64,000 nt of DNA from Boswellia sacra (taxonomy: Eukaryota; Streptophyta; Magnoliopsida; Sapindales; Burseraceae): positions 310,001-374,000 of the forward strand of contig SNVD02013269.1 of the NCBI GenBank assembly GCA_013180625.2, in the 5' to 3' direction. Positions 39,654 through 51,413 of this stretch are shown in pieces. Under the pieces are notes generated by a model. It did not search any database, was not told the origin of the DNA, and was given only the letters and a program-made list of their open reading frames with translations. Every line of letters begins with the position of its first letter. Within the stretch, counting starts at the first letter, position 1. A program made the translations under genes and the position numbers.

Positions 39654-40790
39654 CTTACTATTTAATCAAAATTCTATCAAAATCAATACAATTTTTATAC
39701 ATTTGGTGAGAATTTCACTTACAAGAATCCATTATTTCTTATAAATTAATAGTCGTTTGTAAATTAAAGAACAAAGATCAATAGCCACGGAAACCATGCT
39801 TAGTTACCTAAAAAAGCTATAAATAACCAAGATATTATCAACCATTGCACCTTTTTAACGTGATTTTTAAAGAAAAATTAGTTAATTTAAGATCTAAACC
39901 GAATTGGCATGTTATAACTTTAATCGATATTAGATAATTTAGATGTTTGAAGATTGATATACAATAAACTTTGTTTGACAGATGGATAAGATTTTGATGA
40001 CTTATGCTGATAGAGTTAAGTTCTTCACTCGTAAACATAGATAGAAACTAATGGATATTTATTAAGTGATTTGTATCAGCAAAATTTGGGTGCAAATAGT
40101 TCTACCCTTTATATAATGGGGTAATTTCTAACTATAATTGAGGTTAATTTGCTTGAATTTAACTGAGAAACTATGAAGAATGCTGATCTAGCTAATATAA
40201 CCATACAGAAAAGATCCAAAAATAGACTAGAGAAGAAGTGAAAGTGAAAAAGTGCATGAAAATTTGAAAATTGCAATAAAATTATATATATACACACACG
40301 CACGCTATGTTGAAAAGGTATTTATAACTTTCTGTTTAATAGGAAAGTCGAATCAAATGGATATTTAGAAGTGTTAAGCCTTTGTATTTTATACCGCATT
40401 AGCCTCGGCCTTCACATTTGTAAAAATTAAATTGATAAAATAAACTTACCAAGTTAAAGGCTTATCATTTTTAACTAGGCTGGGCAATGGCTCATGTTCG
40501 AACGAAATACTGTTAAAAATTTTACAAATTTAAATATGACTGATTTATTTATGGTGTTTAATTTTGAAAATCCAAACCCAACAATTAATTTAATAGATTA
40601 TCCGAATTTGATCTGTTTAATTCAATTACATTTTTTTTCTTTTTCAATTAAACAATAATATATATACTACACGATTTCTATTTTTATATTTGAAGTATAA
40701 AAATATAAACATAAAACTTATAGAATTCGAATTAATAGTTCTTTGTCTTTATATGAGGTGGATGTCTTTTATTTATAGAAGACGATCTAA
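39654..40790. other. AT-rich intergenic DNA
   Basis: No gene or clear repeat recognised. Confidence 0.5.
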
Positions 40791-40799
40791 AAATAAATA

Positions 40800-41007
40800 G
40801 GGGTAATTCTAATTTGCCCCATGAGGTTAGGCCTAAAAAAAATTGAGGACCTCAGTTTTCTGAAATCTAAGATTACCCCCTGAAGTTACTGTAGCACCGT
40901 TAGCTTTAACGGAAAATACATTAAACCGTTAATTTAGTGCGTTTAAAAATCTAATGGTGTTATTAAATAGAAGCAAAGAACCTCAGAGGGCAAATTAGAA
41001 TTATCTC
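40800..41007. mobile_element. MULE-type MITE, 208 bp, perfect 9-bp TSD
   Basis: Terminal inverted repeat of about 29 bp: left GGGGTAATTCTAATTTGCCC continuing ATGAGGTT; right, on the other strand, GAGATAATTCTAATTTGCCC continuing CTGAGGTT. The 9-mer AAATAAATA flanks it exactly (40791-40799 and 41008-41016). No coding capacity. Confidence 0.85.
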
Positions 41008-41699
41008 AAATAAATATAGAAAGAAATAGGGATTATCTCAAAAATTATTCTCGATTTTTGCTCAATTTTAGGTGACATATAAGTTTGCTTTTAATATCAA
41101 GACGTTTAACATTGCTCAAAATTATCATGAAAGTATGGAAAGGTAATTTTGTCAAAATATAACTAATATAAATTTTTTTATAGATTAATTAAAAATCCTA
41201 TTCCTAAATTAAAATCATTTGCTAAACTTGTAACCTAACAAACAAATCTTAACTTTTTATTTTACTTTATTTTGTTTTGTAATTGATTTTGAAGTTTAAA
41301 ATAATTGAGATTTTAAATTTTATTTATTTTGTTGATTTCAAATTTGCCCTTTTCAAACATAAATTGATTGATTTAAGCATGCATTTGGTTGATGATTTCT
41401 GTGTTTTTAATGTTGAAGTTTAAAACTCTAGAGTTTTTGAATATTCCCAAAATATTTGAATTAAAATTAATACAATTCAAATAATTCAAGCATTTGATAC
41501 AAATAATTTGTATTGACTAAACATAATGACTTATTATCATAATCAAATATTGAACCCTTCCTGGTAGATGATGAATCTAGAGATTTGATGTCCTAACAAC
41601 CAATAGTGTAAGGAAAGGAATACCAAATTGATAACTGTTCGTACTCTATAAGCAATTCTTTTTGTTTTTTGGCATTACTATTAATTAGTATGTTTGTAC

Positions 41700-41813
41700 A
41701 CTTCATCTTAAATTTCTATGCATTAAAATGGTCAAACGACAGAAATTCTATTGCTACCTTCATCTTAAATTTCTATGGATCAAAATGGTTGGACGACAGA
41801 AATTTGTTCTGTG
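41700..41813. repeat. ~57-bp tandem duplication
   Basis: Two neighbouring copies start CTTCATCTTAAATTTCTATG and contain AAAATGG and ACGACAGAAATT, with about ten differences. A third partial match to the end of the unit (ACGACCAGAAATTCCTATTG) lies at about 43750, beyond the ankyrin pseudogene. Confidence 0.7.
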
Positions 41814-42689
41814 GAAGCTACATTCTTTTGGTACAAAAAAAAAAGTTTTTGAAATGTGTGCTATTGTGTTTTAGTCCTCCAGCAAGCCAAGTTTTGTTTT
41901 GTTATATATTGCTTGTGTTCATATATACCTGATCTTAATTTGTCAAATTAATAAATTTATAAAACAAAGCGGAGAAATTAATACATAAGGTGATATCAAG
42001 CTAGCTTCTGGTTTCTTTAGCTTGCTAAGCTTCATTTTTTATGATTAACTTTTCATTTACTTCGTACATTAATTTTTCTATTTCTGTTAGCTAAATAAAG
42101 AGATGTAATAACAGAGTGATGATATTTGAGGTCTGTTTTGTTTTGGGGGTTTAAAAATGTAACAAGAATGGTTTATGGCTTACACGCCCAATTTTAGGAG
42201 TGCAATGGACTATGGAGAAATCTTTTTGGGTTGCTGGAATTTGGAAATTACCTTAAAATTTGTATATTTTTTTGCTATGTGGGTAGGTTTTGGGGTTTAT
42301 TGTCTTCTGCCATTTTGGTTTGGTTGCTCCTTGGTTTATCAGAGAATTAAGGACACTGATTCTAAAGGAGCAAATAAGAAATAAAATGTTTTCTTTTAAT
42401 AATATTACATTTAAATCATTATTTTTGCTTTATAAGGAAATTCAGTAAATCCAAAAAGTTATTTAAGTATAACTTTTTAGGTAACGTAATTTATTATAAT
42501 CATTATTAATTTGTTTAATCCATTATAATAAATGTTTAGGCTCTTACCATATTTATGGTATATTTAACTAAATTTTTGTTATGTGCATTAATTCATGTTT
42601 GCATTGCTACTATTGCTAAATGCGGCTACAAGAGGAACTGTCCAAGTTTTACTGAGGATGTGTCTAACTCATGAACTTATCTTGGAGGA

Positions 42690-43560
42690 CATGAATCCTG
42701 TGAAACCCTGCTCCATGTTTGCCAAATTACATGCTTCGTAAAGGAACTTATCAAGATCTTCAAAGAGGATGGAGAACAATCTTATGGTTTCGACAAGCGT
42801 GGGCTGACTGCCATTCACCTTGCCTTGAAAATGGGAGCTTGGCGTGGTCCAGGAGCTGTTCTAAGGATTTCATGAGGGAAGAATGGAGTGACAACCTTCC
42901 ATTGTGCTTGCAAGGGAGGAAATGTTGAGCTCATTCAATTCATCTTTGAAATGAATAAATCGATATTGGAAATGGTTTTAAAGAAACAGTTCTTCATTTG
43001 CTGAAGTTATGATTGAAGAAAGATTTATTTATTGCTGCAAGGTTTGATCTGGTGAAGCATGATTTAAGGAAATACCCCTCTCCACTATACTGTGCTTGAA
43101 AGAAATAATTTGAAAAGTTTATGTGATGACAAAAAATTTTTTGTTTGACAAGTCTTACCATAGTTTATCATTTTCTGTCTTGATGCTTATTGCATTAGTA
43201 ATGACATATTGAATGATCCCGCTCTTCCTTTTAATGCCTGGTAGATTCTCCTATGAGTATCCAAACAGGAGAGATTTTACTTTTGCTTGTAACCATGTCC
43301 CCTCCTGGCATTAGCCCTTCTATTGGTGTTGCTGAAACCAAGTTTGCATGAGTTTAAACATGAGTAAGGATTTTACACGGATCAAGCTGGTGCCCAAATC
43401 TGGATGCATAACAACTATACTGTTCGCTTGGGGTATTGTCTGCCTGGGTAGTTTTCCTTTCAAGTTGCCAATCCGACAAGAAGCGCATCTTTGGACGCTG
43501 TACTTTTTGGCACTTTTTTTGGACTATTAATTAGTATCTTATATTTTCTTGGCTGTTTGA
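42690..43560 (+). pseudogene. Ankyrin-repeat / PGG-domain protein relic
   Basis: Several ankyrin-like segments read on the + strand: ETLLHVCQITCFVKELIKIF, GLTAIHLALKMG, then after an in-frame TGA GVTTFHCACKGGNVELIQFI, and after a frameshift GNTPLHYTVLERNNLKSL. The T(x)LH and HLA cores are those of ankyrin repeats. Downstream, MSPPGISPS followed by hydrophobic FAWGIVCLGSFPFKLP and TLYFLALFL resemble the PGG motif and membrane helices found at the C-terminus of plant ACD6-type proteins, which act in defence. The frame has stops and shifts, so this is a decayed copy. It could also be a fragment carried by a transposon. Confidence 0.7.
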
Positions 43561-44205
43561 TAAATATCATAAATAATAGGAAAAACTTTTTAAAAAAACA
43601 AAAGTTGTTATGTAGCGTGAGTGGAAACTACACTCATGCCACAACTCTTGCAGTCTATGTGCTCAATCATTCATTGACGAATAGAAGAGTCAATCACATT
43701 AAGTGTAGTAGAAAGTGTTGAAATGTAATTTCAAAGCCAAAGTCTTAAACGACCAGAAATTCCTATTGCTACCAAGGTCGTATTAGTAGCGTATAAAATG
43801 AGACAAAATTAAAGCTTTCGCTGTTATGGTTTCTCAAATCATTTTGAATTTTTTTATTTCATATTTTAGGAAGTTTATTTTATATTGTTGAAAATTTTTT
43901 TCTTTTTCTTTTCTGTTTAGGTTCCATTTTATTTAAATATATTGCATTTTTAAGTTAATATTTCATATTATTACCATTTCAAAAATATGCATTCTAAAAA
44001 AATAAATATAATCTCACTTAGGTACTTTTAAATATTTATTACTCTCAAATTATGAATTTTTTCTTTTTTACTTAAGATTATATTTATTATTTGTAAATTA
44101 TTTTAATTTAGCATAAAAAATTAATGCAATCCAATTTAGTCCTTAACTAAATGCATCATTGTTTAGAATTTATGTAATACCGTGACAAACTAAATATAAT
44201 GTAGA

Positions 44206-44316
44206 GTTTACTCATTCTAATATTAAACAATTGAATACAATGTTATTAAATACAAAGACAGTTTTATTCATTCTAACATTAAACAATTGAATACAATATT
44301 ATTAAATACAAAAACA
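44206..44316. repeat. ~55-bp tandem duplication
   Basis: Unit 1 (44206-44260) and unit 2 (44261-44316) share AAACAATTGAATACAAT and ATTATTAAATACAAA; only a few bases differ. Confidence 0.85.
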
Positions 44317-45304
44317 GTTTTATAATCCTATACCATGCGCCAAATGTTATAATAATTGGCTTGCTGGGATCATTCCAAATTGTGCTTTGAGAAAGCATTA
44401 ATGAAGTCTATCTATCTCTCTTCAACTGTTATATTAAAGTATGTTTTGTATTGTTATTGAGTTGGAAATGTGGTTATTATTGTTTGTTTCTTCATTAAAG
44501 GGAGATACAAGTCCAGAATGAATATCTTGAAGATAACTTTGCTGTATTTGATAGGAACAATGAGAATACCATAAAAAATGAATAGGGCTTAGGTACCTAG
44601 GTCGTGTTAAGTTTAAAGAGTAAAAAATGCTTAATTTTTGCAATGATAATCTGTTAGCAATAAAAATGTGAGTTTTTAAAAATAATAAATGGCGCAAAAG
44701 CTCTTCTTCTTTGGAATGAAAATTAGGAAATCATACTTGTATGTTGATAAATAAGTTAATCAACTTAAGGTATTTGATTAAGATGAAAAAATTTAGGAAT
44801 ATTTTATTTTTGTCATTTGCTATATTTTATGTTTAATTGAACTAGGAATCTAATACTTAGGGATTTTTACTAAATTAGAGACTTCTTTTTCTAATTTGAC
44901 TCTTTCAATATTTGAAATTTGAATGTCACTTTAGACCATATTACTAACTTAGTGAAAATAAGTTAATATCTTTGTATTTTAACAAAGTAACTGCCTCTGT
45001 ATTTATTTTAATGCAATTGAATGGCTTGTCATTTTTAATGGTTAATTGAATGGAATCTAATATAATGATTTTTATTGAATTAGAGATTTTGACAATTTGA
45101 CCCAAATTCACAATATGTTTGAATTTATCTGTCTTACGTGTCACTGGGTTAGTATTAACTTTTCATTATTTTGTGAAGAATTGATTATAGACTTGATTAT
45201 TTGATATATTGATTATTGAGACAAATTGTTGATTGTAGTCATTGCCTGTTTTTTGTTTTGTTTGTTATTTCTTGTATTTTTGCTAGTGACAGGTTGGATC
45301 AAAT

Positions 45305-45316
45305 TGATATCAGAGC
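45305..45316 (+). other. Copia-type primer-binding-site relic
   Basis: TGATATCAGAGC followed by ATGGTCAATCC resembles the initiator-Met-tRNA primer site of Copia elements with one mismatch. No LTR pair or pol domain was found nearby, so at most this is a decayed retrotransposon fragment. Confidence 0.35.
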
Positions 45317-45450
45317 ATGGTCAATCCAACTTTGAATTGACAAATCAAAAACTACAAATTAATGAAATCCCAAATCACCATTTAAAAATACACAACTTTT
45401 ACTTCGAAAAAATACCTCACTATCTCCAACACCCAGTCGCCACTATGTGT

Positions 45451-46210
45451 CACCTCTGATTAGTAACTGTGATCTCACCTTCCCTTATAGATCCCTCAAC
45501 GTCCTTCTTCACCATCACAAAATTCACATCAAACACCTCAAAATCCATCATCAGTAGTTGCTTTTTCACGGTTTTGACTGTCAGGTCTGGCGGCCCGTGC
45601 CCTTAAAAATGGGACAAGTCTTATCGGGTCTGGGGGGCAAGCTTACTGGTACCTCACCGAGGGAGGGTCCAGCCCCTTCTTGTGCCCCCCTCCCCCTTGG
45701 TAATCTGTAATGTATCTTGATAATAAAGTTACACTTAAACTTCTTGCTGTGTGATTTTATAATTACAAAAAAGATACAAAAGACACATTAAAATTCACTT
45801 TATGAATGAAGATCTGTATAAAATAACATCATTTGAATGTTTATGACATGATTGTGTAAATTAATTGTCAAAATATCTTAAAAAGATCTCATTAGTAACT
45901 GTCTTCTCCAACAACCTTTCCTTCTTCACCATCACAAAATTCACATCGTAAACACCTCAAAATCCATCAAAACATTTCAGTAGTTGCCACCTTTAACTAA
46001 GGACGGTAATTTGACTTGTCAGGTCTGGCGGCCCATTGTGCCCTGTAAAAATGGGACAAGTCTAAAGCTATTTAGGGACGGGTCTGGGGTAAAATTATGC
46101 TAACCTGATTGGGGCAGGTTTGTGACAAAATTATGTTGCCCTGATGGGCCGAGTCCAAGTTAGGGTCCAGCCCCTTAAACTTGTTGCCCCCCTCCATAGA
46201 ATCTAGGTGT
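45451..46210. repeat. Diverged direct duplication (two ~270-300-bp units)
   Basis: About 45500-45720 and 45910-46210 share CTTCTTCACCATCACAAAAT, CACCTCAAAATCCATCA, CAGTAGTTGC, GTCAGGTCTGGCGGCCC and AATGGGACAAGTCT in the same order and orientation. The G+C-rich second half (GGGTCTGGGG, CCAGCCCCTT) is related in style to the palindromic element at 48108. Confidence 0.65.
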
Positions 46211-46699
46211 ATCTTGGTAAAGTTTTGAAATGTATGATTGCTTGATAATTTTAAGTTATATTTGTTAAACTTCTTGTATATGTGAATTTTTTATAATTTT
46301 ATAAACAATACAAAAACTTTGACAAAAGTCACATTTTAATTCATAATTATGAATCTTTTAGTATATTAACATCAATTTAGTTATGTTATAATGACAAATA
46401 ATATTTTGTATTTTATAGTAATTAAATTTGTATAATATATATCATCTTGATATAGATTATTTAGTACTAATTAAATTATTGTAATATTAATAAGATTGTT
46501 TTCAAAAAAAAATCTAATATAATCAATATATTACTTTCTAAATATGTAAATAGAAATATGGTATAAGCAATCTTTTAACCTTAAATATATGATTTTTTGT
46601 AATTTAAATTAATTAATTGAATAATTAATATTTCATATATATATGTGAGTATAAAGTTAACTAATTGGTATTTGTTAATCATATTATTGTTATAAGGGA

Positions 46700-47760
46700 A
46701 TTGATCAAATTGCTGAAAAGGAAAGGCTTGTGAGGTCCTTAAAAAATGAATCTCTATGGTCTAGAAAATTTGAGGAGGTACATATTTTTGAGTTACTAGT
46801 TATAACTACCAACGAGCTGAAATGCAATTGCTAGACCAACTTACACTCTGTTCTTTTATGAATCCAAATCCTATTTTCTATGCTGCACATTTTCCAATAC
46901 AATTTACATTCAATCTCAACCACATATTCTTTTTAAAATTCAAAATCAAACACATATTCCTAAATTCAATTGAAAACAAAAATACTAAATTATTTTATTT
47001 TCATTCTTTTTAACTTGTAGATCGTGGGGAAACTTGTCGATGTTGCAACCTATATGAAAGAAACATTACGCATTGTAAGCTCAACTCTTATAATGAACTT
47101 ACAAAGTCAAGTGCTATATGAATATGTATTTCTACAGCTCATGTGGTTACAAGTGTGACTGATGAATGTTACTGTTTATCATTTTCTTTTTCATTTCATT
47201 GGATGCACTTAACTTACAAAAGTTCAAGTTCTAGAAAGCAGAAGATTGGAATTTCTCTTGATTTTTTTTTCTCACTAGAAATGTATTATATTTTGTAATC
47301 CTTGAATCTGCCCGTAAACTAATGACTCTAAATCCTGCTGCTTTCCTAAGTGTGAACTAACTATCAATTTAATTTTGTTTGAAGATGGATTGAATAATTA
47401 TTTGGCTAACCTTTGGTCACCTAGGAGGAACCATGTTACCATATCTTTTAGAAAAGTCCATTAATTAATTGTTAACTTCTAATGATTTCTTGACACTTGT
47501 ACAAACCTTAATGACTTCTCGCAGGTAGGACTCTGATTCACAGGGAACTTGGTAAAATTCCTCAAAGACAAGGGAAAAGTGATCTACACTATACTTACAT
47601 AATCAATGAGATACGTGATATTTTTAGTGATTATGTATTCATGGGCATTAAGATGAAGAATTTGTATTTAAGTTTGCCATCTGATGTCAAGACATCTCTA
47701 CATTCACGATTGCAGAGTATTGATGTGAAGGAAGAGGTTGTTGCAGTTTTGGCTCTTTAG
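46700..47760 (+). pseudogene. PSK-simulator (PSI1-like, DUF668) gene relic
   Basis: Three exon-like stretches: 46700-46777 (reads EKERLVRSLKNESLWSRKFE), 47021-47074 (IVGKLVDVATYMKETLRI, with GTAG before and GTAAGC after), and 47525-47760 (TLIHRELGKIPQ..., then a LHYTYIINEI block, then LYLSLPSDVKTSLHSRLQ and a stop). In DUF668 proteins these correspond to the LW-S-FEEVVEKLVDIV region and the ALHYANII...LPPSIKSALRSRLQ...VKEEL region. PSI1 proteins support growth signalled by phytosulfokine and brassinosteroid. The conserved C-terminus after VKEE is missing and a stop follows; the N-terminal DUF3475 part is not seen. I read it as a truncated pseudogene. Confidence 0.65.
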
Positions 47761-47769
47761 CCATTTGTA

Positions 47770-48107
47770 GGTGTGTACAAGAATCCCATATAGAGTGGGA
47801 GTCATTGTGTTGGAGAGGCTTGGGCTTATAAATTAAAGTCAATCTTATCATTTAAGTGTCCCATTGAAATTCTTCATCACCCCCTCATATTTGTAAGGTC
47901 TCAGTATAAGACCTCATAGTTTAAGGGCTTTTCTTAAGGACATTAAAATTTATAATATTTGTTTTTTCCCCTTTGATTTTGGGTATTTGTAATATTGTCC
48001 AATTGTTTGGGTAATTACAGTTTGACCTAACTATTCGAGTAATTATAGTTTGACCCAATAGTTATAGTATTTGTATTGTAGCATAAAAGTTTGCAATTCT
48101 CTTTTAA
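47770..48107 (+). mobile_element. Truncated LTR of the same Copia family
   Basis: Follows the Copia LTR at 31060/35884 in opposite orientation: GTAAGGTCTC, AAGACCTCATAGTTTAAGGG, TTTGATTTTGGGTATTTGTA, CAATTGTTTGGGTAATTACA, GTTTGACC and TTTGCAATTCTCTTT in order. It breaks off just before the part corresponding to the R/U5 end; a GC-rich palindromic element follows immediately. More diverged than the two LTRs of the full element are from each other. Confidence 0.75.
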
Positions 48108-48290
48108 AATTAGGGTTGGCAATAGGGCAAGGCAGGTCCGGGGCAACTAGTACCCAGCCCCACCCCGCTCATTTATATTTTGTCCCGCCCCACCCCATTA
48201 CCCTTTAAAGGGGCGGGGCGGGGCGGGGTAGGGCAAAATATAAATGAGGTGATTTAGACCCGCCCTGCCCCTGTAAAATTCTATAACCAC
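48108..48290. mobile_element. GC-rich palindromic MITE
   Basis: Contains an inverted repeat: CCCCGCTCATTTATATTTTG then a GCCCC-rich arm, a short centre around CCTTTAAAGG, and the reverse arm with GGGGCGGGGCGGGG then GCAAAATATAAATGAGG. The outer parts (GGCAAGGCAGGTCCGGGGC and GACCCGCCCTGCCCC) also pair roughly. Strong hairpin potential in an otherwise AT-rich region. Confidence 0.65.
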
Positions 48291-48689
48291 CCCAATCTAT
48301 TGATAAGTACATAATTAAGCCCATTTTTTAACAAGTTTGAAGATAAAATCATACATACAAGTACAAGTAGGGATGTCAATTCACTTGTCATTTGCTTCAA
48401 CTTACAAATACAATGCCGTTACAGTTAAATATGATGCAAAAAGGCAAAAAACAATGCTAAAACAAGCAACCTGCCAAACCGTTCAACAAAACTCGACGCG
48501 CTCGATAGAGCTCGACACGACTCAACATGTAAGTTACGCAGCATCCCAAAAGCTTTAAAACATGATAGATAACTCCCTACAGAATTATCAAACTTTTAAA
48601 ATTTGCACATACACCCCTGTTGGAAAATTTTCACCAAATTTCTTTCAATTGATGGAGTATGGAAGCTTGGATCTCTCTGTTTGGACTGG

Positions 48690-49316
48690 TTAAGGAGGAA
48701 AGGAGGAGTTTTGATTGTTGAAATCTAGAAAAGAAGAAATACAAGGAAAAGATGGGTGGCTAGTGGTGGTTGATAGTGGTTTAGACAGTGGTCCGAATCT
48801 TAGATTGAGCTTTTGGAGGTGTTCCCGCGGTTGTTTAAGGTTAGTGAAGAAGGAAAAATGGTAGGTGGAGTCCCAATCTACACTTTGGTGGGGGTGGTGT
48901 TCACTCCCTGGCGGCCTATGATAAATAGTGATTTCGGTTATGAATAGTGGCAGTGATAGGAGGCAGAAGGGGTTATGAGATCCAGCAGCTCCAATTTTGG
49001 ATAAATGCTGAAATCCTCTGACAATTTTGGAAATCAGGTTATGCTCATGCGCAAGGAGACTTGCGTGACTGCGTGAAGTTTCTGTTTGTCTTGAAGTTTT
49101 TTTTAATGATAAAAAAGATAACATACAAAAATTAGACTGAAATAAAAATTGAAAATTCAACACACCAAAAATATTTAATAATATTAAACAACAAGAAAAG
49201 AAAAACAATACAAACAAAAGTTAAATGCAAACAATATATAGATACACACCAAAATAAAGTTAAATTATTTCTATATTAATAAACAAGACAATCCCCAAGC
49301 AACGGCGCCAAAAACT
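48690..49316 (-). other. Internal 5' region of the Gypsy-type element
   Basis: Sequence inside the primer-binding site at 49310. A minus-strand frame at 49217-48690 (175 codons) has no gag motif that I recognise and is probably untranslated transposon leader. No pol domain is present, so the element is truncated here. Confidence 0.4.
49292..49310 (-). other. Gypsy-type primer-binding site
   Basis: Minus strand reads TGGCGCCGTTGCTTGGGGA, the classical primer site of many plant Ty3/gypsy (Athila/Tat-like) elements, one base different from the usual ...GCCGGGGA form. Confidence 0.75.
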
Positions 49317-50668
49317 TGTTGTGAAAAATTCGCAAGTATACGGAATCGTTACAAGTAATAAAGTGAAAGTACAGATATCGTTCCCACGAGGACTGTCATT
49401 ACTAATTACCAAAATTTTATTAACTCTTATTTAAAATAAAAAGAATCAAAATTGAGATTTGATTTGTAGGGAGATTAAATAGAAAATTAACACTAACAAA
49501 AAGCAGTCATGAAACTAAAAAGAGAATACAATGACACAATGCTTCAGGGTACTGATTTCATCGAAATTAATCCACTCTAGTTATAAGTTACTATAACACC
49601 AGCCTTATTCCTAATTGTTGCCAATCGATTTCACTGATGCAATTGTTATTCTTTCTCAAGCAATAACAATGTATATTAATATATTAGAATCACATCTCTG
49701 TCTCATCTAACTCACTATTAATACCTATTAAGCTCAAGAAATCAATAAGATTGCACAAATCATATTTATATCTCTATCTCATGTTGATTTATGACAAAAT
49801 AATTAAAGACTAATATGAATATCACTTCTGAGTCTCAATTCATATCTCAAATCATGCAGAAGTTGATCAGGCTTTCACAAGCATTAAACATATAATTAAA
49901 TTGCTCAACAATCATGAAATAAATAACTAATATATTGAATTCAATTAACTAGAGTACCATAATTTGGCTACATCTTCACCCTAGAAGACAAAATTTAATT
50001 CATACTAATTAAAAAAAATACATACAACAAACATAATTAAAAAGGAGGAAAAAAGAAAACTAGATTGTTGGAGATCAATTCGATGACTATGGATTTCCGG
50101 CACCGAAAACCGCCGCGCCAACCGCCATAAGAGGGGAGAGAGTTTCTCTTTCTAGAGGGTGAAGAGTTCTTCTCCCGAATGGGAGATATCCTAAAATGAG
50201 AAAAATTCTCATATTTATAAACAACGGCTAAATTGCAAAAATTGAAAGCTTTAACTTAAGGGCTAACTGCAAAATTATAAACTTGCTACAGTAACCCGCA
50301 ATACCACAAATTGCAATTTTGCCCTTTTGTACAAAAATACACATAACTTCTCATACAAAACTCCAATTGACCAACGATAAACTCTTTCAGAAAGTAGACT
50401 TTTGGGGCTTTCCAACGATATATCACATGAACTCTAGTTCATTATATATCGATATAGAAAAACCCGAGAAGTTGGCAGACCATTTAAGGATAATGACTGT
50501 AATTGCTCAAATTGTCGTATTTTTACTTGAAAATTCTCCACATTCATACTCCATTGTTATTTAACCTACACAAACACAAAACACAAGTAAAAGTAACAAA
50601 AATATCCAAAAACTGACATAATATTAATCTTAAAGATACTTAAATTGTGAATATAAACCCACTTATCA
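49317..50668 (-). mobile_element. Gypsy-type LTR (~1.35 kb)
   Basis: On the minus strand begins TGATAAGTGGGTTTATATTC at 50668 and ends TTTTTCACAACA at 49317, six bases before the primer-binding site. It contains the widespread plant LTR motif GGGAACGATATC and TATACTTGCGAA. No second LTR was found in the window, so this is a truncated 5' end rather than a full element. Confidence 0.7.
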
Positions 50669-50935
50669 CCTAATAGCTATAAACATGCGCTCTGCCACCA
50701 AGCCAAATGAATAAATTAATGTTATATGAACAAACAAATTATTTAATGTATTTGAATGAAATAATGTTTTACTAACCAATAGCTCTACCAGCACAACTAA
50801 ATTCAATTCCAATAAGACATAAATTGCAAACAAACTCAAATCCCAATGACACAATCCAACCAAAATCTAAACAATCTGATTTCTTTCTTTTCTTTTTTTC
50901 TTTAGAAAATCAAATAGAAAATAGAAACCTAATCA

Positions 50936-51250
50936 AAATAAAAAAAATTAAAATCTATATCAAAATAAAAGAATAAAACAAAAATCAAAGTGGAAAAAAA
51001 TAAAATCTATATCAAAATAAAAATAAAACATAATCAAAATAAAAATAGAATATATATTAAAATAAAATAATTAAACATGATAAAATAAAATGTATATCAA
51101 AATAAAAAAATTAAACCTATCAAAATAAAAAATAAAACCTGATAAAAAACTATATGAAAATAAAAAATAAAATCTGTATCAAAATAAAAAAATAAAACTT
51201 AATAAATATATATATATAAGAATAAAATTTAAACCTAATTAAAATAAAAG
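50936..51250. repeat. Degenerate AT-rich minisatellite
   Basis: Many irregular copies of the word ATCAAAATAAAA with variants (AAACCTA, AATCTATATC) in about 30-40-bp steps. No coding potential. Confidence 0.75.
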
Positions 51251-51324
51251 AAAATCTTAACACTTAATAAATTTCATTCAAATAGGTTAAATAAATTTTT
51301 TATTCACTTAAAATAATTTTATCT

Positions 51325-51413
51325 CTCTGGCCTATTAGTAAGACATATGTTTATAATTAACAAGTATGAGGTTCGAATCTTAACACTTACAAGTTCCAAA
51401 ACCTAAAAAAAAA
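51325..51413 (+). mobile_element. Short tRNA-derived SINE-like sequence (putative)
   Basis: Has a B-box GGTTCGAATCT preceded at about 35 bp by TTAGTAAGAC (A-box-like) and followed by an A-rich tail. It does not fold as a tRNA, and no clear target duplication was found. Confidence 0.4.

Noticed and set aside
48690..49217. 175-codon minus-strand frame as a real gene
   Set aside because: It lies just inside a Gypsy-type primer site, has no recognised motif and is best explained as transposon leader.
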